Source: JABMRF01 sp964434235
Lineage (GTDB): Bacteria; Patescibacteriota; Patescibacteriia; UBA11705; JABHMO01
Reading direction: 5' to 3'
Assembly: GCA_964434235.1 (NCBI GenBank)
Contig: CAYSUN010000006.1
Span: 1 to 37,906 of the forward strand
Length of the DNA: 37,906 nt
Shown piece after piece: positions 17,402 through 24,389 of this stretch (position 1 is the stretch's first letter; every line of letters begins with the position of its first letter). The position numbers were made by a program, and so were the translations under genes. The notes under the pieces are model-generated. The model saw nothing but the letters and a program-made list of their open reading frames with translations. It was not told where the DNA came from and searched no databases.

Positions 17402-17690
17402 CTTTATGGAAAAAACTATACATATCGGAGAAGCAAACTATCAGACAAGCAAGATTTTGTTTCATTATCTTTTCATGTCTATTCCAATCAAAATCTTTCC
17501 TTTTTATTGGTACTTCTATTAAAAAAAACTGGAAAATAATTTCAGAAGGAATAATCCTTTCTTTATACAAATCATGGTCAGTCATTTTTTCAAAATCATC
17601 ACGAGATTTCAAATCCACGAACTCAACAAAACTTCTAAGAAATATATTAAAAAAAAGTTCGTGTAATTTTTTATATTTTTTTTTGTTCAA
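17379..17690 (-). CDS. Hypothetical protein, 103 aa, or frameshifted 3' part of a broken gene
   Basis: Not recognised. The frame opens with TTG at 17688-17690 and ends overlapping the dinD remnant by 23 bases. The sequence is rich in Phe, Asp and Lys (for example FLRSFVEFVDLKSRDDFEK). The start is doubtful: removing one A from the nine-base A run (76-84 of block 17601, i.e. 17676-17684) would join it in frame to the preceding frame at 17671-17949. It is therefore either a small gene with a TTG start or the second half of a gene broken at a homopolymer. Confidence 0.4.
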   Translation of the reverse strand: MNKKKYKKLHELFFNIFLRSFVEFVDLKSRDDFEKMTDHDLYKERIIPSEIIFQFFLIEVPIKRKDFDWNRHEKIMKQNLACLIVCFSDMYSFFHKDDYDQLI

Positions 17691-17949
17691 AATATTTTTT
17701 TGACAATTTACTCATTTTTCGTAGCCCCTGTTGTTCAATAAAATTCTTTTCTAATTTTTCAGTATCTTCCCACATGAAAAAAAAATCTTTTACTCCATGC
17801 TCTTTGTTTAATATTTCATCAAACTACTCCCTCACATTAACCATTCCCAGTAATCTCTGAATTGCCTTTTTATGCAAAATAGGATCTTTTTCAAAAAAAT
17901 ATCTATCCAAGTCAATATCAAGATCCTTTTCTTGCTTGCATTTTTTCAT
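17671..17949 (-). pseudogene. Interrupted gene with in-frame TAG
   Basis: An ATG at 17947-17949 opens 41 codons (MKKCKQEKDLDIDLDRYF and on), then an in-frame TAG at 17824-17826, then 50 further sense codons of similar style (FDEILNKEHGVKDFFFMWED and on) to a TAA at 17671-17673. The continuing coding-like, acidic and Lys-rich character across the stop suggests a gene broken by a point mutation. The homopolymer at 17676-17684 may hide a second break leading into 17379-17690. The family is not recognised. It fills an otherwise empty gap of about 290 bases. Confidence 0.45.
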
Positions 17950-17984
17950 AAAAATTTTAATTAAAGTGTTATTTATTTATGACA

Positions 17985-18800
17985 TTAAAATATTTTCACT
18001 TCGATAATAGCTTTTATTTCTTTCTCTAGCTCATTAAAAAAGTCCTCAACATTTTCTATGTTTACAATATCAATTAAAAAATAATCTGTTTTAGCATTGT
18101 TGTCTTTATTTAAATATGTATAATAAATTTCTAATAAAAATGATTTATCAATTTCTTTTATTGAATATTTCAATTCGTCCATTAATTTCGAATTCGGAAA
18201 TGAAACTTCTTGTAACTTCTCAAAATTATCACAAATTATAATAGGAATTCGAAAAGTATTTATCATAGACTTCGCACTCCTCGTCTCTTTTGAAATTCGT
18301 GACTTAACATGCCATTCTTTATAATATATTTGAGCATTCAAACATTGTGTTATTGCTTTAAAGATAATATCTTGATTATTTAAATTCGAAGTAAATAATT
18401 TTGCAACTTTTTCCTGTTTTAAATGACGAAAATCATTTTTAGGTATATCTGCTGAATATCTTTTGTGATGTATTTTTAGGCCTGTTTCTGCCTCCAATTT
18501 TTTTACAGCTCTATCTTCATCCATTTTATCAAACCAAAAAGCAATTTCTTGATTTATGTATTTACACTCAATAAATAGCTGAACGTCTATTATACATTTG
18601 GACTGAGATAAGTCAGTGCAAGATCCAAAACTTTTTTCTGCTATTAAATCAATTTCCCTAACATTATTTAAAATATTGTCATAATAATAAGGACTAATCA
18701 CCAAATTCCATCCATTTTTTCTAAATAAATCAATTACCTTTTTATGAGTAATTATTCCACTATTCTCGATTAAACTATTTATTTTTTCTTGTTCAGGCAT
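17985..18800 (-). CDS. PD-(D/E)XK nuclease-like protein in the restriction locus
   Basis: 271 aa. The N-terminal third carries a restriction-nuclease core: a helix (about 5-30), then REID with D51 and IECK with E78 and K80, i.e. D-x(26)-E-x-K, within alternating hydrophobic strands. The rest is helical and ends in a strand-rich tail; no second domain is recognised. The chosen ATG at 18798-18800 lies four bases after the hsdS stop at 18805-18807; an in-frame TTG at 18812 would overlap hsdS. Coupling to hsdS suggests joint expression. It could be an accessory nuclease acting with the type I complex, or independent defence cargo. The nuclease call rests on motif spacing only. Confidence 0.7.
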   Translation of the reverse strand: MPEQEKINSLIENSGIITHKKVIDLFRKNGWNLVISPYYYDNILNNVREIDLIAEKSFGSCTDLSQSKCIIDVQLFIECKYINQEIAFWFDKMDEDRAVKKLEAETGLKIHHKRYSADIPKNDFRHLKQEKVAKLFTSNLNNQDIIFKAITQCLNAQIYYKEWHVKSRISKETRSAKSMINTFRIPIIICDNFEKLQEVSFPNSKLMDELKYSIKEIDKSFLLEIYYTYLNKDNNAKTDYFLIDIVNIENVEDFFNELEKEIKAIIEVKIF

Positions 18801-18804
18801 ATAC

Positions 18805-19911
18805 TCACACAAACAACCCCTGCATCAGCCCCTTTTTCCACTGCTCTGCATTGATTATTTGCTTTTGTTTTAATTCTATTAAATTATCTAATGATGATAA
18901 AAAGTTGGCGATTTTTTGTTGTTCTTCTAAGCACGGTAGGCTTATTCCCATTTCTGACAAAGTACTTAAAACTATATAAGGAGTATTTCCCTCTTTCTTT
19001 TCTTTTACGATACGAATATGTAATTTTTTTTCTAAAAGATATTTTATATAAAAAATATCTTCGCTGAATTCATCTAAAACATAAGTCCGTTGATAGGCAT
19101 TAAACTTACCTTTATAATAATGAATATATCCAACATTTGCCCCATTGTCTGAAATCAAAAGAGCTTCTGCGTCAAAAGCATATTTATCTATTTTATACCA
19201 TTCTTTTGCACATGTATAAAAACGGTATTTCCCATCTTTAATCATTGCGTTCGCGTCTAACTTTCCCGTCTTTATTCGACATATTTTCCCCAACTTCATC
19301 TCCACACACGCAGAATAATCATTCCCCTTTTCATCTTTAAACCTAATCTCCTGCGAAAATATTTTCTGCATCATGCCTTTTTTGTATTGCTGTAGATTTT
19401 TCTTTTGCTCGCGCAAATTTTCTATCCAGTTGTCGACTGAAGTAAGAAAGGTGGCGATTTTTTGTTGTTCCTTAGCTACTGGAATAATTACCTTTAACTT
19501 TTTTAAATGCCCACTTGTAACAAGAGGCTGCCCAGAGCCAAATACTAAACGATTAATATTTTTTGATTTCAAATAATTAAAAAAGAAATCAATATTATTA
19601 TCATTTTTTCCTTCTAGCACCAGTGTATTATCTGTTACGGCAAACTGACCAGAAACTTTATTTATTTGACCTGCATTTGCACCTACCCGAGCGATAAGAA
19701 TATAATCACCTTTAAATGAAAATTTTGTGGATTTACCTATTTCACCTGTAGACCCATAAACAGGATAATTTCCAAAAATTTCCGGTTTATCCTTGCCAGA
19801 TTTAATATCAGTAAAAACCTCTCCCAACTTCTTTTCCTCCCACGCACTGAGAAAGCCTGAAAAACGGAGGGCTGAGATAAGTTTATTTTGTTTTTTTGTT
19901 TTTAGTTTCAT
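18805..19911 (-). CDS. hsdS: Type I restriction-modification DNA specificity subunit
   Basis: 368 aa with the classical duplicated layout: target-recognition domain 1 (about 20-145, beginning AWEEKKLGEVF), conserved helix 1 (EEQQKIATFL-type segment at about 147-190), target-recognition domain 2 (about 205-325), and conserved helix 2 (CLEEQQKIANFLSSLD at about 327-345, ending at GLMQGLFV). The two helical segments are visible repeats of one another, as expected for the coiled-coil spacer. It binds the bipartite DNA target and two HsdM copies. The start overlaps the upstream membrane-protein gene by 29 bases, and its TGA stop is followed by the nuclease ATG within four bases. Confidence 0.95.
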   Translation of the reverse strand: MKLKTKKQNKLISALRFSGFLSAWEEKKLGEVFTDIKSGKDKPEIFGNYPVYGSTGEIGKSTKFSFKGDYILIARVGANAGQINKVSGQFAVTDNTLVLEGKNDNNIDFFFNYLKSKNINRLVFGSGQPLVTSGHLKKLKVIIPVAKEQQKIATFLTSVDNWIENLREQKKNLQQYKKGMMQKIFSQEIRFKDEKGNDYSACVEMKLGKICRIKTGKLDANAMIKDGKYRFYTCAKEWYKIDKYAFDAEALLISDNGANVGYIHYYKGKFNAYQRTYVLDEFSEDIFYIKYLLEKKLHIRIVKEKKEGNTPYIVLSTLSEMGISLPCLEEQQKIANFLSSLDNLIELKQKQIINAEQWKKGLMQGLFV

Positions 19912-20572
19912 GTTTTTTAAATAGTTTTTCTTTCTTCTTATCTTTATACTCAGAGCAGAAGTTTACTCGCACAAGAAAATACCACTTCTCCCAAAATTTT
20001 AGTTGACTATACCAAATCGCAAAATGGATCTCTCTTGTAATCGGGTCAATTTTATCTTTTATTATTTTTATTTGATTTGAAAACTTTTCGGAGTTATCTT
20101 TCAACACAATTATATTTTCACCCAATAATTTATTAAAAAAATCGACACGATTTTCCAGAATCGCTACTTTAGAAAAATCATTTAAAACATCTATAGTGTT
20201 ATTCAACATATTAACATTATCATTAGCGACCTCTAAGTGCACGACAAACTTCAAAACATCTCCTACCACCTTATACTTAAGCATTTTGGATATATTAAAT
20301 TTTTCAATATGAAACAATGTAAATCGTTTTAAAAAAATCCCCACAGATTCATTAATCTCTTTTACAGATTTAATTATTAATAAATTCATCTCTAATTGAT
20401 AAATTTGCAAGGCTACAAATTCATTAAGTCTTTCTAATAATACAATCAATTCTTCTCTTTTCATTAAAGAACTAATCCAAGTCTGTCCGAAAACAAAAAA
20501 CAAAAAAGCAAAAAATGCTCCAGCGAAAGAAGATATAAAGGGTAACCAATTTATCTGTGATAAATAATCCAT
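19883..20572 (-). CDS. Hypothetical membrane-anchored coiled-coil protein
   Basis: 229 aa, not recognised. One hydrophobic segment near the N-terminus (about 10-36, FISSFAGAFFAFLFFVFGQ) is followed by a long helical region (40-190) rich in Leu, Ile, Asn and Lys, suggesting a coiled coil in the cytoplasm, and a lysine-rich tail. Its 3' end overlaps hsdS by 29 bases, so the two genes are translated from one message. Membrane proteins of this one-segment type occur as accessory genes in defence loci, but no specific family can be named. The sequence downstream on the plus strand (20573-20746) contains the small RNA unit, not further coding sequence. Confidence 0.75.
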   Translation of the reverse strand: MDYLSQINWLPFISSFAGAFFAFLFFVFGQTWISSLMKREELIVLLERLNEFVALQIYQLEMNLLIIKSVKEINESVGIFLKRFTLFHIEKFNISKMLKYKVVGDVLKFVVHLEVANDNVNMLNNTIDVLNDFSKVAILENRVDFFNKLLGENIIVLKDNSEKFSNQIKIIKDKIDPITREIHFAIWYSQLKFWEKWYFLVRVNFCSEYKDKKKEKLFKKHETKNKKTK

Positions 20573-20640
20573 AGTCTTAATTTTAACACTTCTAATTTAA
20601 GCGAAAAAGTATATAACTCCTACTAAATTCTGTGGATAAG

Positions 20641-20669
20641 TTGACAAAATGACATAATACTTATATAAT
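20641..20669 (+). promoter_or_regulatory. Strong plus-strand promoter of sRNA1
   Basis: Consensus TTGACA (20641-20646), 17-base spacer, consensus TATAAT (20664-20669). It faces against all neighbouring genes. The 21 bases ending at 20651 (GTGGATAAG then TTGACAAAATG, preceded by T) recur at the second unit (21617-21637). Confidence 0.85.
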
Positions 20670-20675
20670 CATGAT

Positions 20676-20741
20676 GTAAGTAATGAAGCAATTCATAAGC
20701 TTACCCCATTTTGATCAAAATCCGCTTTCTGGCGGGTTTTT
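20676..20741 (+). ncRNA. Predicted small RNA 1, convergent with the NYN gene
   Basis: A transcript starting near 20676 and ending at the T-run at 20737-20741 would be about 66 nt. It would fold a hairpin GTAAG...CTTAC enclosing ATGAA-GCAA-TTCAT with a GNRA tetraloop (20676-20704), then a 14-base perfect palindrome (20709-20722), then the terminator. No open frame of note. It ends five bases before the stop codon of the convergent NYN gene. Evidence is the perfect promoter, the terminator, and the matching organisation of sRNA2. Confidence 0.55.
20722..20741. terminator. Terminator shared by sRNA1 and the NYN gene
   Basis: CCGC (20722-20725) and GCGG (20732-20735) with a six-base loop, extended by A-T pairs, with T-rich sequence on both strands. 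It can terminate sRNA1 rightward and the NYN gene leftward. Confidence 0.65.
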
Positions 20742-20746
20742 GAATT

Positions 20747-21391
20747 TTAAAATTTCTTCCTACCAAAACTAAAATTCTTATAAAATCTATTCCTATTTAA
20801 TCGATACTCAAAATCTTCTCCATATAATATTTTTTCTATTACTCCATCATTTAACGCATCAATAACTTCCCGTCCGATATGATCACGCACCCCAAAAACG
20901 TAACATCTTTTATTAAAATTTTCTGTTATATATCTAACTGCATACATCAAATCACCATCCCCTGAAAAAATCACAATATTATCGTATTTATCTTTCAATC
21001 TTATTAAGTCAACTGTCATTTCCACATCCATATCGCACTTTTTTTCATAACCTGTTTTATTATTTGCCTCACGAATATATTTAACTCTTTTTTTAATAAG
21101 ATAAAATCGATTCATTTTTGCTCTTTCTAAAATAGATCTAGACCAATCAATAACATCTTTTGTACTTTCTTTCGGTTCAAAATCTTCTCTGTAATAAAAC
21201 CTTCTTAATTCTACTGATCCATCAGAAAATTTTCTAACTAATTGAGCAAGATTCTTAATATCAACTTTCCATTTAAGACTATTTTTCCACTTCTCTACAT
21301 TACCATAATCTACAATTACAATAGTTCTATCCTTTATATTTTCAAATGACTCTATAAAACTATTAACTTCTTTTCTTTGAGATTGCACCAT
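20747..21391 (-). CDS. NYN-domain (LabA/DUF88-like) putative ribonuclease
   Basis: 214 aa. A PIN-like NYN nuclease fold: VIVDYGNVEKW with D28 and N31 at the first strand, an acidic centre in KKCDMDVEMTVDL (D120, D122, D128), and FSGDGDLMYAVRY with D145 and D147 followed by a VFGV strand. The four acidic positions expected for metal-dependent RNA cleavage are present. It lies in the type I island between hsdM/mazF and hsdS. Its ATG is directly preceded (minus strand) by a decayed copy of the hsdM 3' end (21396-21450), and its stop faces a convergent small RNA. This is the same arrangement as the mazF gene. RNase toxins linked to type I systems are known in principle (PrrC), so a guard or abortive role is plausible but unproven. 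Confidence 0.85.
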   Translation of the reverse strand: MVQSQRKEVNSFIESFENIKDRTIVIVDYGNVEKWKNSLKWKVDIKNLAQLVRKFSDGSVELRRFYYREDFEPKESTKDVIDWSRSILERAKMNRFYLIKKRVKYIREANNKTGYEKKCDMDVEMTVDLIRLKDKYDNIVIFSGDGDLMYAVRYITENFNKRCYVFGVRDHIGREVIDALNDGVIEKILYGEDFEYRLNRNRFYKNFSFGRKKF

Positions 21392-21395
21392 TTAT

Positions 21396-21450
21396 TTTAG
21401 ATTAAAAAGGTTTTTAATTTTCAATTCTTCAAAAAATTCAAAAACTTTAA
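21396..21450 (-). pseudogene. Degenerate duplicate of the hsdM 3' end
   Basis: On the minus strand this encodes KVFEFFEELKIKNLF, against KIFEFCEELKIKKPF at the true hsdM C-terminus (22136-22180). At the DNA level about 44 of 47 bases align, with a one-base deletion in an A run. It directly precedes the NYN gene, as the true hsdM end directly precedes mazF, so the pair marks a tandem duplication. Confidence 0.75.
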
Positions 21451-21626
21451 CAAAACTTCATATATTTTTCCTTGATCGCCAAACAAGTTAAGTTCTTGAT
21501 ATGCTTGTGCCATAAATGAAAAGTCGAAATTTTTTAATTAAAGTATTATTCTATCACCACAAACATCATCTTTAAACATTTTACATCTCTAAATTAAGCT
21601 AAAAAAGTTAATAATATGTGGATAAG

Positions 21627-21654
21627 TTGACAAAATGGTAATTTTTGCTATAAT
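21627..21654 (+). promoter_or_regulatory. Strong plus-strand promoter of sRNA2
   Basis: Consensus TTGACA (21627-21632), 16-base spacer, consensus TATAAT (21649-21654). The block from 21617 to 21637 is identical to that around the sRNA1 promoter, and the 30 bases before it are also recognisably related (AATTAAGC then AAAAAG). Confidence 0.85.
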
Positions 21655-21660
21655 AATAAT

Positions 21661-21719
21661 GTATTTGGCATCCAGCTTCGGTTGGAAGCTCCGCGGTTCG
21701 CTTTGCGAATCGCTTTTTT
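21661..21719 (+). ncRNA. Predicted small RNA 2, convergent with mazF
   Basis: A transcript of about 59 nt from near 21661. Hairpin 1 is AGCTTC/GAAGCT (21674-21679, 21685-21690) with a five-base loop. Hairpin 2 is GCGGTTCGC/GCGAATCGC (21693-21701, 21705-21713) with a three-base loop and a following T6: a textbook terminator. The T-run reaches the stop codon of mazF (21718-21720), so any read-through is antisense to mazF. Almost the entire RNA is structured, and no ribosome site is present. Confidence 0.65.
21693..21719 (+). terminator. Intrinsic terminator of sRNA2
   Basis: Nine-base stem with one G-U pair, triloop, then T6 on the plus strand. The minus strand lacks a T-run after the hairpin, so it is oriented for the plus-strand RNA and not for mazF. 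Confidence 0.85.
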
Positions 21720-22131
21720 ATTTAAATTGTTTTTTAAATTTATTAATAATTTCACTAAAAATTAATCTTTCAACTACACCAAATCTTCTTAATAAACGTT
21801 CTTTCCCTATACTTCTACCTTGTGTTATATTAACTGCACTTTTCTTCTCTTCTACAATAACAACATGCTGATACCACGGTAATGGTTCTTTTACTTTAGA
21901 AGTTAATGGTAAAATAAAACATAAATCTTTATTATATTTTTTCAAAATCAAAACAGGCCTTTCAAATAATTTCTGTTTACCGTCTACCTCATACCCAACA
22001 TTCTTTCCTATTGCTGCCCACCAAACTTCTTTTTCTCTAAAGTATACCTCCTTCTCATTATCAAAAATATGATGTCTCACTTTTAGTTTTGTCCAATCAA
22101 TAAATTTTTGTTTTATTTTGTTTAGATCCAT
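21718..22131 (-). CDS. PemK/MazF-family toxin-like endoribonuclease
   Basis: 137 aa. Family features: VWWAAIGKNVGYE (first strand and loop with the conserved glycine), FERPVLILKKY, then FILPLTSKVK, and the C-terminal VNITQGRSIGKERL block that precedes the last helix. MazF/PemK proteins cut mRNA at short sequences and are usually paired with a small antitoxin; none is visible next to this gene. Instead the ATG lies two bases after the hsdM stop, so it is expressed with the methyltransferase, and the 3' end faces the convergent sRNA2. About 20 N-terminal residues precede the usual MazF start, which may be a lineage feature. Regulation by HsdM levels or by the RNA is possible. Confidence 0.88.
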   Translation of the reverse strand: MDLNKIKQKFIDWTKLKVRHHIFDNEKEVYFREKEVWWAAIGKNVGYEVDGKQKLFERPVLILKKYNKDLCFILPLTSKVKEPLPWYQHVVIVEEKKSAVNITQGRSIGKERLLRRFGVVERLIFSEIINKFKKQFK

Positions 22132-22133
22132 AA

Positions 22134-23711
22134 CTAAAAAGGTTTTTTAATTTTCAATTCTTCACAAAATTCAAAAATCTTATTTTGTAAATCAACTTCA
22201 TCTTCCTGTAGATTTTTTAAATCTTTAGCTACTACATCAATATCAATCGGCTCTTCTTCCTCAAAAGTATCAACATATCGAGGAATATTTAGATTAAACT
22301 CATTTTCTTTGATTTCAATCAAGCTTGCACGATGAGAATATTTTTCAATTTCTTTTCTGCTTTTATATGTATCAAATATCCTTTCTAAATTATCATTAGT
22401 TAAAGTATTTTGATTCTTTCCCTTTTCAAATTCTCGTGAAGCATCAATAAATAAAATATCATCATCTTCTCTTCGACATTTTTTAAAAACAAGTACTGTA
22501 GCTGGAATTGATGTTCCATAAAACAAATTACCAGGTAAACCAATCACGGCATCGAGATAATTTTGTTTTTCAATAATATATTTTCTTATTTGTCCTTCTG
22601 CCCCAGATCGAAATAATGCTCCATGTGGTAAAACAATTGCCATCGTGCCATTATCTGCCAAATGATAAAGCATATGCGTTACAAAAGCATAATCTGCCGC
22701 ACCTTTGGGCGCTAAACGACCGTACTGAGAAAATCTTTCATCTTGCGCTAATACTGGGTCACTATCACTTTTCCATTTTACAGCAAAAGGTGGATTCGCA
22801 ACGATTGCTTCAGCTTTTAAATCTAAATGCATATCATCTGTTAATGTATCACCTCTACGAATATCAAAATGCTCAAAATGAATACTATGTAAAATCATAT
22901 TCATGCGTGCCAAATTATAAGATGTCCGGTCTAATTCTTGTCCATAATAGTCAACTACTTCCGTAAACTCATTAAGCCGAAGTAAAAGTGAACCAGATCC
23001 ACAAGTGGGGTCATAAGCTGAACGAACACGTTTTTTGTCTTGTGAAACTATTTTAGCTAATAATCTAGACACCTGTGCCGGTGTATAAAACTCTCCACCC
23101 TTTTTACCAGCACCAGCCGCAAACTCACCTATTAAATATTCATAAGCATCACCGAGTAAATCACTTTTTGCATTTTCAAATTGAAAATCTATACCATCCA
23201 ATAATGTTAAAACCTCCACTACCACTTCATTTTTTTTATCTTCACTAGAACCTAATTTTGAAGAAATTAAATCAACATCAGCAAACAATCCCTTAAAATC
23301 ATCCTCACTCGCTGTCCCAGTGGCGGTTTGCTCAATAGTATTTAATACATTTTTCAAATCTTCTAAGATAAACTTATTTTCGTTACCTATTTCGCCCCTT
23401 CCTTTTTTTACTAAGTATGAAAATAATTCCTTTGGTTTTAAGAAAAAACCAAAATGTCCCAAACAAGCACTTTTTACTTCTTGCAAAACAGACTGACCTT
23501 CTTTTGTTGTTTCATCAATTTCAACAAACTTAAAATTCTCTTTAGACAAAAGTTGCTCGTCAACGTAACGAATAAGTTTACCTGAAAGATACCTATAAAA
23601 AATAAAACCAAGGATATAATTTTTGTATTCATCTGCGTTTATTTTTCCACGAAGAGTATTCGCAACTCCCCAAAGTTGCTTTTCTAAACTCTTTTTTTCT
23701 TCTGCTGTCAT
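22134..23711 (-). CDS. hsdM: Type I restriction-modification DNA methyltransferase subunit
   Basis: 525 aa, full length. N-terminal HsdM helical domain (about 8-150), then YLIGEFA...GGEFYTP (about 192-211), AdoMet-binding DPTCGSGS at 234-241, and catalytic NPPF at 306-309, the N6-adenine methyltransferase signature. It methylates adenine in the target chosen by HsdS. It is the first gene of the island, with a promoter at 23743-23771, and its stop lies two bases before mazF. The last 45 bases are duplicated in decayed form at 21396-21450. Confidence 0.97.
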   Translation of the reverse strand: MTAEEKKSLEKQLWGVANTLRGKINADEYKNYILGFIFYRYLSGKLIRYVDEQLLSKENFKFVEIDETTKEGQSVLQEVKSACLGHFGFFLKPKELFSYLVKKGRGEIGNENKFILEDLKNVLNTIEQTATGTASEDDFKGLFADVDLISSKLGSSEDKKNEVVVEVLTLLDGIDFQFENAKSDLLGDAYEYLIGEFAAGAGKKGGEFYTPAQVSRLLAKIVSQDKKRVRSAYDPTCGSGSLLLRLNEFTEVVDYYGQELDRTSYNLARMNMILHSIHFEHFDIRRGDTLTDDMHLDLKAEAIVANPPFAVKWKSDSDPVLAQDERFSQYGRLAPKGAADYAFVTHMLYHLADNGTMAIVLPHGALFRSGAEGQIRKYIIEKQNYLDAVIGLPGNLFYGTSIPATVLVFKKCRREDDDILFIDASREFEKGKNQNTLTNDNLERIFDTYKSRKEIEKYSHRASLIEIKENEFNLNIPRYVDTFEEEEPIDIDVVAKDLKNLQEDEVDLQNKIFEFCEELKIKKPF

Positions 23712-23742
23712 ATTTGTCTAAAATTTAATAATATATGATTAT

Positions 23743-23771
23743 ATTTTAGCAAAAACTTACCTTAAAATCAA
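23743..23771 (-). promoter_or_regulatory. Promoter of the restriction-modification island
   Basis: TTGATT (23766-23771), 17-base spacer, TAAAAT (23743-23748) on the minus strand; start near 23736, about 25 bases before the hsdM ATG. It lies just after the terminator of the preceding gene. Confidence 0.6.
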
Positions 23772-23777
23772 TGAAAA

Positions 23778-23800
23778 ACCTAAGTGCTTTACACTTAGGT
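23778..23800. terminator. Bidirectional terminator after the 134-aa gene
   Basis: Perfect nine-base arms (23778-23786, 23792-23800) with a five-base loop and T-runs on both strands. It lies just beyond the stop codon of the 134-aa gene and marks the right edge of the restriction island. Confidence 0.85.
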
Positions 23801-23808
23801 ATATTTTT

Positions 23809-24213
23809 TTACTTGTGTCGATAAAAGAGTTCAAACTTAATATTTCTTTCTCGCAAAAACCTTTTAAATTCACCTGCAACCAACATTACATTTGCAACAA
23901 AGTCTTCATCATAATGATCTCGAAAAAGTAACGCGAAAGGACTATTTGTTCTATGATTATTATCAAAATAATACATTTTGTATCCAGGAAAAACCTTATC
24001 CTTAATCTTAAATCCATAAATATAACCTTCACGATTCCAGGGGAAATAATTAACTATCGAGCTAAGTACTTTCCCGGTTTCTGGATCAGACCAAACAATG
24101 AAATCTTTTACTAGTGCTTCCAAAAATGATCGAAATCCTTGCTTCTCAATAAACTTAAACGTAAAAAGTGCCCACGCCGCCCTTTCCTTTAACGGAATTT
24201 CCTGTTTTGGCAA
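23809..24213 (-). CDS. Hypothetical protein, 134 aa, TTG start
   Basis: Not recognised. A soluble basic protein, beginning MPKQEIPLKERAAWALFTF, with an aromatic-rich middle (NYFPWNREGYIYGF) and a charged end (FKRFLRERNIKFELFYRHK). The TTG start at 24211-24213 is supported by AGGAGGG seven bases upstream (around 24221-24227), one of the strongest ribosome sites in the window. The gene is a closed unit with a promoter at 24253-24281 and a bidirectional terminator at 23778-23800. Its composition is less AT-biased than neighbours. It has no functional link to the adjacent hsd or glycosyltransferase genes that I can see. Confidence 0.75.
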   Translation of the reverse strand: MPKQEIPLKERAAWALFTFKFIEKQGFRSFLEALVKDFIVWSDPETGKVLSSIVNYFPWNREGYIYGFKIKDKVFPGYKMYYFDNNHRTNSPFALLFRDHYDEDFVANVMLVAGEFKRFLRERNIKFELFYRHK

Positions 24214-24252
24214 AATAATCCCTCCTGTTAATAAAGAACAAATTGATTTTTT

Positions 24253-24281
24253 ATACTATCTTAAATGTTATAATTTGTAAA
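24253..24281 (-). promoter_or_regulatory. Promoter of the 134-aa gene
   Basis: TTTACA (24276-24281), 17-base spacer, TAGTAT (24253-24258) on the minus strand, giving a leader of about 33 bases to the TTG start. Confidence 0.5.
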
Positions 24282-24340
24282 GTTCTTTTGCTTATATTTA
24301 TGATCCGTAACAGATCCGAATACAAATTTTGTAGTGCGAA

Positions 24341-24389
24341 ACTCTTTTAGGACTTGCGACTTACTACTTAATTATTGAAACTTAATTAC
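24341..24389 (+). repeat. Heptad array at the end of the glycosyltransferase cluster (7 units)
   Basis: Seven in-phase 7-base units, among them TAGGACT, TGCGACT, TACTACT, TGAAACT and TAATTAC. The array stops exactly at the stop codon of the glycosyltransferase gene (24390). Units are more divergent than in the other arrays, but the period holds. Confidence 0.5.

Larger units (their letters stand above)
21392..21717. other. 326-base gene-free stretch between NYN and mazF genes
   Basis: Holds a degenerate hsdM 3'-end copy (21396-21450), a 30-codon frame at 21421-21513 (minus, MAQAYQELNLF and on) that is probably part of the same decayed sequence with a one-base frameshift, an AT-rich segment without recognisable content (21514-21590), and the sRNA2 promoter, hairpin and terminator (21617-21719). 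Confidence 0.65.

Noticed and set aside
17824..17826. Stop-codon reassignment to explain in-frame stops
   Set aside because: Intact genes use TAG, TAA and TGA as stops at expected ends, and the interrupted frames lie in an island full of decayed genes.
21421..21513. A 30-codon minus-strand frame (MAQAYQELNLF and on)
   Set aside because: It overlaps the decayed hsdM tail and would join it after one inserted base, so it is more likely part of a degraded gene than a separate peptide.
21635..21871. A plus-strand frame of 78 codons starting inside the sRNA2 promoter
   Set aside because: It runs through the terminator hairpin and antisense to mazF, has no ribosome site, and its product looks like a reverse-frame shadow.
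13609..23711. Insertion sequences around the restriction island
   Set aside because: No transposase frame or terminal inverted repeats with target duplications are visible at either end.
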